Part shown: one piece after another, positions 45,845-54,475 of the stretch
How the letters are laid out: each line of letters opens with the position of its first letter
How positions within the stretch are numbered: position 1 is the stretch's first letter
From: Bradyrhizobium sp. ORS 375
GTDB taxonomy: Bacteria; Pseudomonadota; Alphaproteobacteria; Rhizobiales; Xanthobacteraceae
DNA length: 61,787 bases
Direction of reading: 5' to 3'
Assembly (NCBI RefSeq): GCF_000239775.1
Contig: NZ_CAFI01000175.1
Location: 1-61,787 of the forward strand
Made by a program: the position numbers and the translations under genes
Notes under the pieces: generated by a model
Seen by the model: the letters and a program-made list of their open reading frames with translations, nothing else
Told to the model about the DNA's origin: nothing
Database searches by the model: none

Positions 45845-46123
45845 ATGCCCGTTCCGCCGCTCAATCCCGCCGTTGCCGATGTCGCGCCGACCGATCCGGT
45901 TCTGACTCCCTACGACGAGGAACATGTCGTGACCTATCTGCGCCTCCTCGATGCAGCGTCCGAGGGCGCAAACTGGGAGGAAGTTGCCCGGCTGGTTCTA
46001 CATATCGATCCGGATAAGGAGCCCGAGCAGGCCCGGCGTACCTTCGACAGCCATCTCGCGCGGGCGAAGTGGATGTCAGAGAAGGGTTATCATCAGCTGC
46101 TACGCAGACCGGATCGCTCGTAG
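45845..46123 (+). CDS. DUF2285 domain protein (QseM/FseA-like ICE regulator)
   Basis: The 92-aa protein consists almost wholly of a DUF2285 domain: DPVLTPYDEEHVVTYLRLLDAA near 18 and VARLVLHIDPDKEPEQARRTF near 47. In ICEMlSymR7A of Mesorhizobium, DUF2285 proteins form the antiactivator QseM and half of the excision activator FseA. Alone and small, this one is closer to QseM. It lies upstream of the AlpA-type HTH gene that would be its target. The start at 45845 gives the bare domain; the frame opens further upstream without similarity. Confidence 0.8.
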   Translation: MPVPPLNPAVADVAPTDPVLTPYDEEHVVTYLRLLDAASEGANWEEVARLVLHIDPDKEPEQARRTFDSHLARAKWMSEKGYHQLLRRPDRS

Positions 46124-46656
46124 CGGCTGCGCAATCTCTCTCTGCAAACATTGAAGCGGTGGCTCAGCTCGCCTCTGCTGCCAAGCCCAGCTCGAGCGGG
46201 GAGCCTTTTGGATGCTCCCACCATCGGGAACATCGATTGTCTCCTGATCGGCTGATGACGGTAGCAGACGGCTTTGATTGGGAACCACACGACGTCGCCC
46301 CCGGCCTGCGTCGCATGACCGTGCACGCTCTCGCTCACGGTTGATCCTGCCAGCGCCTGCGTACTCTCGATGAAGGGGCGGGCGCTGCTGGGCGATCTCC
46401 GTTCGAGACTTTGCAAAACTGCTGATGGCACGGCGCGCATCCAAGCTGGATGATGTGCGCCCTCGCTGCACGGTCCGCTGCGGGCTCTCGCCAGGTTGTG
46501 TCCGCCGCGCCAGATGAGCAGCGTTGCTGGCGCAGGGGGTGCCGAAAACGCGCGCCTCCATCTCCGGCATCCCCCTTCGCTGCCCTGCGCCTCCATCATG
46601 ACCGTCGACGCGCCGAACCACTCGTGAGGGCGCACACCTGTCCCGGAGGATGCTCC
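46124..46656 (+). promoter_or_regulatory. Leader before the AlpA/RdfS-like gene
   Basis: No gene is supported here. The region should contain the promoter of the rdfS-repA-transfer operon. An imperfect inverted repeat is visible near 46527-46604 (GCGCAGGG with CCCTGCGC, plus GGGGTGCCG with CGGCATCCCC), which recalls the stem-loops before DUF2493 and DUF736, though it is weaker and lacks a clear copy of the 22-nt box. Confidence 0.4.
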
Positions 46657-46959
46657 ATGCCCGATCAGACAGCCGGTCCGCCGCCGCGCTTTCTTCGTAC
46701 ACCCGAGGCTGCGCGCTATCTCGGTCTGTCCGGCCGCACGCTGGAGAAGCACCGCACATACGGCACCGGTCCCCTCTATCGCAAGATCGGAGGCCGCGTC
46801 GTTTATGCGCTCGACGATCTGAAAGCGTGGGCCGATCGCGGCACCAAGACGTCAACGGCGGATCCCGGGCAGGGCACCGTTCTGCCCGCCAAGCGGCATC
46901 CGGGTCTCATTCCCTATGCAGGACAGGAGCGTCGCGCGTCGCGAGCGCGGCGGGCATGA
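46657..46959 (+). CDS. AlpA/HTH_17 DNA-binding protein, likely excisionase (RdfS-like)
   Basis: The 100-aa protein has a MerR-like HTH_17 domain (FLRTPEAARYLGLSGRTLEKH near 11, then KIGGRVVYALDDLKAWAD near 43), as in AlpA and recombination directionality factors. In ICEMlSymR7A the equivalent RdfS sits upstream of traF and the relaxase gene and drives excision. The same order here supports that role. CGGAGGA precedes the ATG, and the stop overlaps the repA start (ATGA). A plasmid-type regulator role is the alternative. Confidence 0.8.
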   Translation: MPDQTAGPPPRFLRTPEAARYLGLSGRTLEKHRTYGTGPLYRKIGGRVVYALDDLKAWADRGTKTSTADPGQGTVLPAKRHPGLIPYAGQERRASRARRA

Positions 46960-47843
46960 TCGTGCGAGGTTTGCGCAAATCCGAGCGCGATCAGCTCGAT
47001 CTGTTTCGCGCTCTGCCCGGCGATCTGGCGCCGCGCGACGCGCAGGATCTGATGGCCTATCCGTTCTTCTCGCTTGCCAAGAGCAGGCGCGTCGCGCCGA
47101 TCGACTTTCGCGCAGGGTCGGTCGCCATTCGGGTCGAGGCTGTCCCCGAACATGGCATGGCGACGATCTGGGATGCGGATGTTCTGATCTGGGCGGCGTC
47201 ACAGATTGTCGAGGCGCGCGACGCCGGACTGAAGACGTCGCGGCTGATGGCCGCCACCCCGTATGAGATCCTGACCTTTGTCGGGCGCGGCACCGGCGTG
47301 CGTGACTACGACCGTCTGAAGGCGGGACTCGATCGGTTGCAGTCGACGACCGTGCTCACCTCGATCCGTCAGCCGGCCGAGCGGCGGCGGCACCGTTTCT
47401 CCTGGATCAACGAGTGGAAGGAGACGGCGGATGCCCATGGCAGGCCGTCGGGATTGCAGCTGATCCTGCCGGACTGGTTCTATTCGGGCGTCATCGATGA
47501 CGCGCTCGTGCTGACGATTGACCCGGCCTATTTCGCGCTGACGGGCGGTCTGGAGCGCTGGCTGTATCGTCTGGTGCGCAAGCATGGCGGCAATCAGAAT
47601 GGCGGCTGGAGCTTCGATCTCGGCTACCTCCACGCCAAGTCCGGCAGCCTCTCGCCGCTGAAGCATTTTGCCTACGACCTGCGCGAGATCGTGCGCCTCC
47701 AGCGTTTGCCGGGCTATCAGCTCGTCCTGAGCCGCGATCCAAACGGCACCGAACGGCTGAACTTCGTAGCAGCGGTGACTGACCCGGTCGCAAGGCGTTT
47801 CGCCAGGCATCGTTCCTCGGGCGCGGCGGGGGACAAGCTGTGA
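46956..47843 (+). CDS. repA: Replication initiator protein A (RPA family)
   Basis: The 295-aa protein matches the RPA family of plasmid and ICE replication initiators: DLMAYPFFSLAKSRR near 29, TPYEILTFVGRGTG near 98 and LERWLYRLVRKHGG near 199 are conserved. It would bind iterons to start replication of the excised circle. The start overlaps the HTH gene. Three iteron-like repeats begin eight bases after its stop codon, which supports an active or once-active replication module. Confidence 0.88.
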   Translation: MIVRGLRKSERDQLDLFRALPGDLAPRDAQDLMAYPFFSLAKSRRVAPIDFRAGSVAIRVEAVPEHGMATIWDADVLIWAASQIVEARDAGLKTSRLMAATPYEILTFVGRGTGVRDYDRLKAGLDRLQSTTVLTSIRQPAERRRHRFSWINEWKETADAHGRPSGLQLILPDWFYSGVIDDALVLTIDPAYFALTGGLERWLYRLVRKHGGNQNGGWSFDLGYLHAKSGSLSPLKHFAYDLREIVRLQRLPGYQLVLSRDPNGTERLNFVAAVTDPVARRFARHRSSGAAGDKL

Positions 47844-47850
47844 ATTGTCT

Positions 47851-47920
47851 CGTGCTATCGGGGACCGGAGGACTCGTGCCATCGAGGACCGGATCATCGT
47901 GCCATCGGGGACCGAAATCG
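47851..47920 (+). repeat. Three iteron-like direct repeats after repA
   Basis: Copies begin at 47851 (CGTGCTATCGGGGACCGG), 47875 (CGTGCCATCGAGGACCGG) and 47898 (CGTGCCATCGGGGACCGA). Period and position beside a replication initiator gene fit iterons bound by RepA. Confidence 0.65.
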
Positions 47921-47973
47921 GGCTTAAGCCTTTGGTCCGGCGCGCCCTTCCGCCCGTCTAACTTACCTAACCG

Positions 47974-47992
47974 CAAAATCCTTCGGATTTTG
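47974..47992. terminator. AT-rich hairpin between repA and DUF2840
   Basis: An 8-bp perfect stem CAAAATCC/GGATTTTG closes a TTC loop and ends in TTTTG. It could terminate transcription in either direction or be part of the candidate origin. Confidence 0.5.
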
Positions 47993-48132
47993 TCTAACGG
48001 GCTTGCGCTTTCGGGCGCCGGTGCACGCTGGTGTCTCCTGTTGCCAAGGGCGAAGGCCGCTCGAGATGCCACGGCCGTTCTCATTGCCGGCCCGCAGCGC
48101 CGTCCAGATGTCATCAACCTCAGAGTTTGCGC

Positions 48133-48597
48133 ATGAGCGAGCTGACGCGCGTCCAATTGCTATGGCTGCAGGGTAAGATCGAAAACCGCATACGTTTTGG
48201 TCGAACCGTGCAGGAGCTCCGTCTCGACCATTATCGCCGTGAGGTCGCGTTCAAGCCGGGTAGCGTCTTTGCTTTCGTGCGCTGGTCGTCGAACGGTTTC
48301 GGCACGGTGCTGTCGCGCATCAGCATTCTGCAGGCCGTTGGGCCCGGCGAGGCGTGTGCGACCGTGCCCTTCGTCGCTCCAGGGGCAGCGATCCTGCTGC
48401 AGGTGTTTGGTTGGCCAAAGGTCGAGCGGGTGCTGCAGCAGATCGACGCGGTCGAGGCTCTCGGCATCGATCCGGCGGATGTCGCCCCGGATCATTGGTG
48501 GCACGTTCAGAACCGCATGGCTGCCGGCCAAGCGCCGCGTCCCTACACCCATCTGCGCCATCGGGCCTGGCTGCATCGAAGGACGATCATGCCATGA
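48133..48597 (+). CDS. DUF2840 domain-containing protein
   Basis: The 154-aa protein matches DUF2840: TRVQLLWLQGKIENRIRFG near 5, VFAFVRWSSNGFGTVLSRI near 48 and HWWHVQNRMAAG near 120. The family occurs just before TraF peptidases in conjugative elements; its function is unknown. Its stop overlaps the traF start. Confidence 0.9.
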   Translation: MSELTRVQLLWLQGKIENRIRFGRTVQELRLDHYRREVAFKPGSVFAFVRWSSNGFGTVLSRISILQAVGPGEACATVPFVAPGAAILLQVFGWPKVERVLQQIDAVEALGIDPADVAPDHWWHVQNRMAAGQAPRPYTHLRHRAWLHRRTIMP

Positions 48598-49106
48598 TGC
48601 GAAGGCTTGTCGTTGCCGTCGCGATGCTTGCCGCGCTTTGGCTCGCGACGGCGATCGGGCGACCAGGGCCGCGCCCGCTGCTCATCTGGAACGTCTCCGG
48701 CAGTGTTCCGGTGGGCCTCTATCTGGTTCGGCCGGTCCGGCAATGGGTCACCAACGAAATCGTCGTTGTCATGCCCCAAGACGAGTTGGCCGGATGGCTT
48801 GCGGACAACGGCTACCTGCCCAGGGGCGTGCCGATGCTCAAACACATTCTCGCTCTTCCCGGCCAAGCCGTTTGTCGGCGCGAGCATGTCATCCTGATCG
48901 ATGAGATCGAAGTCGGTCTCGCGCAGGACAACGACAGGCAGGGCCGGCCGCTGCCGGATTGGCGCGGCTGCCGCATCATCGGCGCTGACGAGCTCTTTCT
49001 GATGAACAGGCAATCGGACAGCTCGCTGGATGGACGCTATTTCGGTCCGACGGCGATGTCGGACGTCATCGGGCGTGCGATTCCCGTGTGGACGAGGGAG
49101 CCTTGA
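48594..49106 (+). CDS. traF: TraF-type conjugal transfer peptidase (S26 signal peptidase family)
   Basis: The 170-aa protein has an N-terminal membrane helix (VVAVAMLAALWLATAIG), the serine motif region NVSGSVPVGLYLV near 35 (catalytic Ser in the SxPxGLY pattern) and MLKHILALPGQAVC near 81 with the catalytic Lys. TraF peptidases mature and cyclise the TrbC pilin. Two adjacent ATG codons (48594, 48597) overlap the DUF2840 stop. The target pilin gene trbC lies at 57029. Confidence 0.9.
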   Translation: MMRRLVVAVAMLAALWLATAIGRPGPRPLLIWNVSGSVPVGLYLVRPVRQWVTNEIVVVMPQDELAGWLADNGYLPRGVPMLKHILALPGQAVCRREHVILIDEIEVGLAQDNDRQGRPLPDWRGCRIIGADELFLMNRQSDSSLDGRYFGPTAMSDVIGRAIPVWTREP

Positions 49107-49566
49107 TGATGCACCCGTTCTGCGCACGATCTGCGAAGGTCACGTCGACTCTGATGAACAGCCGATGCGACCGGAAACGATGGTCATCGAGATCGGCGCG
49201 AGAAGCGTCTACCGACAGAGCCGGCCGAAGCGGAAATCTTCGTGACGTTGTTACGAGGTTCGAGGCGCCCGCCTCGAGGATGATTGTCCGCCACAGTCGT
49301 TACGGCCTTTGCTTCACCACTGTTTCCGGCAGGCCAGCGCGGGGCGAAAGACCAAGGGCCGTGGCGAAGGGCCAAAGCCGGCCGCAAGCTGCCGACCGTC
49401 GATCGCAAGATAAAAGCGGCTCGCCTGTTGATCGGCAAGCCATTGACATGGCTCGCGTTCAACCGTGCCGTCCGGTCGGAGCGCGTGCCGCCTTCATGGT
49501 CTTCATCAGCAGAATCAATGTTTTTCCCGGCACCAGGATCTCGGTTCGTGTTGCAAGGCGCCGCGC
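49107..49566. other. Gap between traF and the relaxase gene, candidate oriT region
   Basis: No gene is supported in these 460 bases. Related ICEs often carry a lytic transglycosylase gene here; none is visible. Two inverted repeats lie close together: TCGTGAC/GTTACGA (49240-49256, 6 of 7 paired) and CGAGGCG/CGCCTCG (49261-49276). Paired dyads next to a relaxase gene are typical of a transfer origin, but no nick site can be assigned. Confidence 0.4.
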
Positions 49567-51327
49567 ATGAGCACCAGCGAGCGCGAATTCCGCATCCGCC
49601 CGGGACGCATCCGGCAGGCGCGTGAGAAGAAGGGCGGCAGCTTCATCAACCGCGTCCTGCGCGCGGCGAACGCCGCGGGGCACGTCGCGCTGCCCTCGGT
49701 GGTCGACCGACGCCGGCCGGCTCGCGCCCATTCAGGCTTCGGACGCGGCCGCCTGAGCTTCAGTCGCGAGCGCCTGTTTGCCCCAGCCCGCCGCGTCACG
49801 GTGAAGGCCCGTATCGCAAGGCACAAGGGCCGGGCGTTTCGGTCAGCGCCGCTGGCGATGCACCTGAGCTATCTCAAGCGGGAGGGGGTCACCCGCGACG
49901 GCGAGCCGGCCAAAATGTTCGATGCGCGAGGCGATCGTGCCGATGAGGCTGCCTTCGCGGCGCGGAGCAGCGAGGATCGGCATCATTTCCGGTTCATCGT
50001 CTCGCCGGAGGATGCAGCCGACATGGTGGACCTCAGAGCGTTCACACGCGATCTGATGCGGCAGATGGAAGCTGATCTGTTGACGCGCCTCGAATGGCTC
50101 GCGGTTGATCATTGGAATACGGACCATCCGCACGTTCATGTGCTCGTCCGCGGGGTCGACGAGACCGGCGCTGATCTCGTCATTGCCCGCGATTACATCG
50201 CCCGTGGGCTGCGCTCTCGGGCCGAGGAGCTGGTGGCGCTCGAGCTCGGTCCGAAGCCTGAGCACGACATCCGCAATGCGTTCCAACGAGAGATCACGGC
50301 GGATCGCTGGACACGGCTCGATCGTGAAATCCGCATGGCCTGCGACGAGGTGGGCGCCGTCGACCTCCGTCAGCAGGAGACGGGCCGTCCGGATCCAGAG
50401 ATCCTGGGCCTGATGCGAGGCCGCCTGCAATATCTCGAGCGCCTGGGACTGGCCGCGGCGGCCGGACCCAATACGTGGATGGTGGAGCTTGGCGCAGAGC
50501 GACAGCTCCGCGAGCTCGGCACGCGTGAGGACATCATCCGGACGATGCATCAGGCGTTCGCTCAAGATGGCCGGGAGCGGAGCGCCGCGGACTACGTCAT
50601 CGGGGGTGTCGACAGTTCATCACCGATCATGGGGCGGCTGGTCGACCGCGGGCTCCACGACGAGCTGACCGGTGAGGCCTATGCGGTGATCGATGGCATC
50701 GATGGCCGCGCCCACCACGTCCGCCTGCGCGGGATCGAGGCCTTTGCGCAGGCGCCTCCGCCTGGCGGCATCGTCGAGATCAGGCGCTTCGGCGCTCCGG
50801 ACGAGCCGCGGCCGACCCTGGTCCTGGCGACGCGCTCGGACCTTGCCCTGGCCGATCAGATCACGGCCGAGGGGGCAACCTGGCTCGATCATCGGCTGGT
50901 CGAGCGTGAACCGGTCCCGCTTGCCCTCGGTGGATTTGGCGCGGAGGTCAGGAGCGCGCTGCGTAGCCGCGCCGAGCATCTCGCTGATCAGGGACTGGCG
51001 CAGCGGCATGGCCAGCAGATCGTCCCGCAACGGGACCTTCTCAAGACGCTGCGCGGGCGGGAGCTTGCCTCAATCGGGGCTCGACTGTCGGCGATCAGCG
51101 GCTCGCCGCAGCTGAAGGTCGAACCCGGCCAGCAGATTGCCGGCATCTATCGCGAGCGGCTTGTCCTCGCCTCCGGCCGATTTGCCATGATCGACAATGG
51201 TCTCGGCTTCTATCTCGTCCCGTGGTCGCGCGACATCGATGACAAGCTCGGACAGAAGGTCACGGGCCTTGCCAGGGCCACGAGCATTGACTGGCAGCTT
51301 GGTCGCAAGCGCGACCTTGGTCTTTAG
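49567..51327 (+). CDS. DUF3363 relaxase (RlxS/VirD2-like)
   Basis: The 586-aa protein has the metal-binding three-histidine motif HPHVH at His187, His189 and His191 in DHWNTDHPHVHVLVRG, and a long DUF3363 C-terminal domain. Such relaxases nick oriT and pilot the strand through the TraG coupling protein. The N-terminal 95 residues are very basic (REKKGGSFINRVLRAA, then ARRVTVKARIARHKG). It corresponds to RlxS of ICEMlSymR7A. The ATG at 49567 gives the usual family start (MSTSEREFRIRPGRIR). Confidence 0.9.
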   Translation: MSTSEREFRIRPGRIRQAREKKGGSFINRVLRAANAAGHVALPSVVDRRRPARAHSGFGRGRLSFSRERLFAPARRVTVKARIARHKGRAFRSAPLAMHLSYLKREGVTRDGEPAKMFDARGDRADEAAFAARSSEDRHHFRFIVSPEDAADMVDLRAFTRDLMRQMEADLLTRLEWLAVDHWNTDHPHVHVLVRGVDETGADLVIARDYIARGLRSRAEELVALELGPKPEHDIRNAFQREITADRWTRLDREIRMACDEVGAVDLRQQETGRPDPEILGLMRGRLQYLERLGLAAAAGPNTWMVELGAERQLRELGTREDIIRTMHQAFAQDGRERSAADYVIGGVDSSSPIMGRLVDRGLHDELTGEAYAVIDGIDGRAHHVRLRGIEAFAQAPPPGGIVEIRRFGAPDEPRPTLVLATRSDLALADQITAEGATWLDHRLVEREPVPLALGGFGAEVRSALRSRAEHLADQGLAQRHGQQIVPQRDLLKTLRGRELASIGARLSAISGSPQLKVEPGQQIAGIYRERLVLASGRFAMIDNGLGFYLVPWSRDIDDKLGQKVTGLARATSIDWQLGRKRDLGL

Positions 51328-51344
51328 CACTGCAAGGACACCAC

Positions 51345-53336
51345 ATGCCTGCGACCCGAATCCAATGGGCACAATTGCTCACCGTCTTGCTGATCACCCT
51401 GCTCGCGATCTGGAGCGCGACCGAATGGACCTCGTGGCGGCTCGCCTTCCAGCCGCGCTTGGGGACGCCATGGTTCGTGCTGGCCGGCTGGCCCGTCTAC
51501 CTCCCGCCGGCGTTTTTCTGGTGGTGGTTCATCTATGATGCCTATGCGCCCTCTGTCTTCGCCGAAGGCGCGGCGATTGCGGTTAGTGGCAGTCTCGCGT
51601 CCATCGCGGTTGCGATCGGCATGTCGCTCTGGCGGTCGCGGGAGGCGGCAGCCGCTGCAACCTACGGATCCGCGCGCTGGGCCGAGCTGGGCGAGGTGCG
51701 CAAGGCGGGTCTGCTCGGCGAGGATGGCGTGGTCCTGGGACGGTTGGGACCGCGCTACCTGCGTCATGACGGGCCGGAGCATGTGCTCTGTTTTGCGCCG
51801 ACGCGGTCCGGGAAGGGTGTCGGTCTCGTGGTGCCGTCTCTTCTCACCTGGCCCGGATCGGCGATCGTTCACGACATCAAGGGCGAGAACTGGCAGCTCA
51901 CGGCAGGATTCCGCGCGCGGCACGGCCGTGTGCTGTTGTTCGACCCGACCAACCCGGATGCCTCGGCCTACAACCCACTGCTTGAGGTCAGGCGAGGGCC
52001 GTCCGAGGTGCGCGACGTCCAGAATGTCGCCGACGTGCTGGTGGATCCCGAAGGATCTCTCGACAAGCGCAACCATTGGGAAAAGACCAGCCATTCGCTT
52101 CTGGTGGGGGCCATTCTGCACGTCCTGTATGCCGAGCCCGACAAGACCCTGGCTGGTGTTGCCGCGTTCCTTTCCGACCCCCGGCGGTCGATCGAGGTGA
52201 CGCTGATGGCCATGATGGCAACGCCTCATCTGGGCGCGGGTCCGCACCCGGTGGTGGCATCGACCGCGCGCGAGCTTCTGAACAAGTCGGAGAATGAGCG
52301 CTCGGGCGTGCTTTCAACGGCGATGTCGTTCCTCGGCCTTTACCGGGATCCGGTGGTGGCCGCGGTCACCGGCAGATGCGATTGGCGGATTGCCGATCTG
52401 GTTGCAGGGGAGGAGCCCGCGACGCTGTATCTCGTCGTGCCACCGTCCGACATCTCACGCACCAAGCCGCTCATTCGTCTGGTTCTGAACCAGATCGGCC
52501 GCCGTTTGACCGAGGATCTCAAGGCGAAGCAGAGCCGCCATCGCGTGCTGATGATGCTCGACGAGTTCCCGGCGCTGGGCAGGCTCGACTTCTTCGAATC
52601 TGCGCTCGCCTTCATGGCGGGCTACGGCATCAAGAGCGTCCTGATCGCGCAGTCGCTCAATCAGATCGAGAAGGCCTATGGGTCAAACAACGCCATTCTG
52701 GACAATTGCCATGTCCGCGTCAGCTTCGCGACCAATGACGAGCGAACCGCCAAGCGCATCTCGGACGCGCTCGGCACCGCCACCGAAATGCGGGCGGTGA
52801 AGAACTACGCCGGGCATCGCCTGGCGCCATGGCTGGGTCACCTCATGGTGTCGCGCCAGGAAACGCCGCGTCCGCTGCTGACGCCGGGCGAGGTGATGCA
52901 GTTGCCGGCGGCGGATGAGATCGTAATGGTCGCCGGCGCCCCACCGATCCGCGCCAGGAAGGTGCGCTATTTCGAGGATAAGCGACTGATGTCGCGCGTT
53001 CTGCCGCCGCCGGACGTCGCCCGGAGCAGCGCGTTTTCAGGTGCGGATGACTGGTCATCGCTTGCGCCGCTCACGCCCGTGATCGCCGGACCTCAGGTGA
53101 CGGTGCCGGCTGATGCACGTGACGAGCAGGCCAATGGCGGCGTGCGGCGCGAGCCCGAGCTGCCGCAGTTCGAAGCGATCGCCAGCGAAACGGCAGGCCG
53201 GCACGCGGCGGACGAGTTTTCTGTCGTGTTCGACGACGATGTCCGGATGCCGCAGCAAGGCCGCTCACGCGATGCGAGTCTCTCGGGGATCGCGCGTCAG
53301 GCTGCGCTCGACCCTGGTGATGAGATGGGCTTGTGA
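51345..53336 (+). CDS. traG: TraG/VirD4 coupling protein
   Basis: The 663-aa ATPase links the relaxosome to the transfer channel. Three N-terminal hydrophobic helices lie in residues 10-100. Walker A is APTRSGKG near 151 (Lys157) and Walker B is LMMLDEFPALG with Asp406-Glu407. AAGGA precedes the ATG. It follows the relaxase gene by 17 bp and is followed by two small DNA-binding-type proteins. Confidence 0.95.
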   Translation: MPATRIQWAQLLTVLLITLLAIWSATEWTSWRLAFQPRLGTPWFVLAGWPVYLPPAFFWWWFIYDAYAPSVFAEGAAIAVSGSLASIAVAIGMSLWRSREAAAAATYGSARWAELGEVRKAGLLGEDGVVLGRLGPRYLRHDGPEHVLCFAPTRSGKGVGLVVPSLLTWPGSAIVHDIKGENWQLTAGFRARHGRVLLFDPTNPDASAYNPLLEVRRGPSEVRDVQNVADVLVDPEGSLDKRNHWEKTSHSLLVGAILHVLYAEPDKTLAGVAAFLSDPRRSIEVTLMAMMATPHLGAGPHPVVASTARELLNKSENERSGVLSTAMSFLGLYRDPVVAAVTGRCDWRIADLVAGEEPATLYLVVPPSDISRTKPLIRLVLNQIGRRLTEDLKAKQSRHRVLMMLDEFPALGRLDFFESALAFMAGYGIKSVLIAQSLNQIEKAYGSNNAILDNCHVRVSFATNDERTAKRISDALGTATEMRAVKNYAGHRLAPWLGHLMVSRQETPRPLLTPGEVMQLPAADEIVMVAGAPPIRARKVRYFEDKRLMSRVLPPPDVARSSAFSGADDWSSLAPLTPVIAGPQVTVPADARDEQANGGVRREPELPQFEAIASETAGRHAADEFSVVFDDDVRMPQQGRSRDASLSGIARQAALDPGDEMGL

Positions 53337-53346
53337 GGACAGCCCG

Positions 53347-53775
53347 ATGCGGAATCGAATGAATGTCTACTTCCCGCCGGAGCTGCTACGGCAGGTCGCC
53401 GAGCTTGCCGATCGCAGGAGGCTTTCGCGCTCGGCGATCGTCGAGGCGGCCGTTCAGTCGTTCCTGTCGCCCGATGCGGCTGATCGGCGCGAGGCGGCGC
53501 TGACGCGCCGGCTCGACAGGCTCTCGCGGCAGCTGCAACGGCTTGAGCGCGATGTCGGCATCATCGCCGAGACGCATGCGCTATTCGTTCGCTTCTGGCT
53601 GACCGTGACGCCGCCGCTGCCGTCCGAGGCACAGGCCGCAGCGCAGATCAAGGGACGAGAGCGGTTCGAAGGATTTGTCGAGGCGCTCGGCCGGCGGCTG
53701 CAGAAGGGGCAGAGTTTCCTGCGTGAAATCCCGGAGGATCTCGTCAGACCCCCATCGAGCGAGCCCGGCTCCTGA
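53347..53775 (+). CDS. Ribbon-helix-helix (CopG-type) protein of the transfer operon
   Basis: The 142-aa protein begins MRNRMNVYFPPELLRQVAELADRR, a ribbon-helix-helix fold, followed by a coiled-coil (REAALTRRLDRLSRQLQRLERDVG). A small RHH protein regularly stands between traG and trbB in these elements and may autoregulate the transfer genes. It starts 10 bp after the traG stop. Confidence 0.85.
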   Translation: MRNRMNVYFPPELLRQVAELADRRRLSRSAIVEAAVQSFLSPDAADRREAALTRRLDRLSRQLQRLERDVGIIAETHALFVRFWLTVTPPLPSEAQAAAQIKGRERFEGFVEALGRRLQKGQSFLREIPEDLVRPPSSEPGS

Positions 53776-53901
53776 AACGGGTGAGGCCTCGCATCTACGC
53801 CAGAGTTTCTTTTTCCACGCGGCACCTCGCGAGTCGGGAGTTCGCGCGTGCCAGGCCCACGGAAGCTGACCTAATCGACGGACCCAGATGAGGTCCGAAC
53901 G

Positions 53902-54441
53902 ATGAAGAAAAAAGTCACGTTGCAGCTGTCGAACGACGTTCTCGCCCGCCTTGCGGCCGCCGCCGAGGAAAGGTGCGTGAACCGAGCGATGGTTGTCGAA
54001 AAAGCGCTCGAACGGTTTCTGGTCCATCCGCCGGATGGAGCACTGCCGGCGCAAGATCGCCTGCAAGGCCTGGAGCAGCAGCTGCAAGCCATTCAGCGCG
54101 ACATCGAGGTCCTCAATGAGACGGTCGCCCTGCATGCACGTTACCATCTGGCGGTGACGTCGCTGGCTGATCAGGAGAGCGCGGGCGCGGTCGTCGGTGA
54201 CGATGGTGATTTCGACCAGCTGAAGCGGATCAGCGCGATCCAGCAGCTGCAGCGTGACATGTCGGAAAGACAGCGAGAGACGCGACCGGATGGCGCTGCG
54301 CGAGCCAGTCAAGTGAGCCAGCCAATGGCAGCTCAACATCGCCGCGCCGGACCTTCGGTCGCCGAGGTGTCCTGGGGCGTGCCTGCCGCCGGGGAGGGCG
54401 GCGAGGATCCCTTTCGCTTGCCGCCGCACCCGAGCCGTTGA
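53902..54441 (+). CDS. Second ribbon-helix-helix protein
   Basis: The 179-aa protein starts MKKKVTLQLSNDVLARLAAAAEERCV, again an RHH fold, followed by a coiled-coil (LQGLEQQLQAIQRDIEVLNETV) and a low-complexity Pro/Gly-rich tail. Its overall plan parallels the CopG-type protein just upstream, so it may be a diverged duplicate. Its role is unknown. Confidence 0.7.
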   Translation: MKKKVTLQLSNDVLARLAAAAEERCVNRAMVVEKALERFLVHPPDGALPAQDRLQGLEQQLQAIQRDIEVLNETVALHARYHLAVTSLADQESAGAVVGDDGDFDQLKRISAIQQLQRDMSERQRETRPDGAARASQVSQPMAAQHRRAGPSVAEVSWGVPAAGEGGEDPFRLPPHPSR

Positions 54442-54475
54442 GCGATCTCGCCATCGCGCTGATCAGGGCAGCTCG

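Larger units (their letters stand above)
47844..48132. other. Candidate origin region: iteron-like repeats and hairpin
   Basis: Three direct repeats of consensus CGTGCCATCGGGGACCG start at 47851, 47875 and 47898, a spacing of 24 and 23 bp. Downstream lies a hairpin CAAAATCC-TTC-GGATTTTG (47974-47992) bordered by two direct copies of GTCTAAC (47956-47962, 47992-47998). No gene fits here, although ParA usually occupies this slot in related ICEs. Confidence 0.55.

Noticed and set aside
47851-47920. Possible CRISPR array
   Set aside because: Three repeats of about 17 bp with 6-7-bp spacers are too short and too few for CRISPR and no cas genes are present; iterons fit better.
47844-48132. Possible parA remnant between repA and DUF2840
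   Set aside because: No Walker A-type KGG motif or ParA C-terminal sequence is present in any frame.
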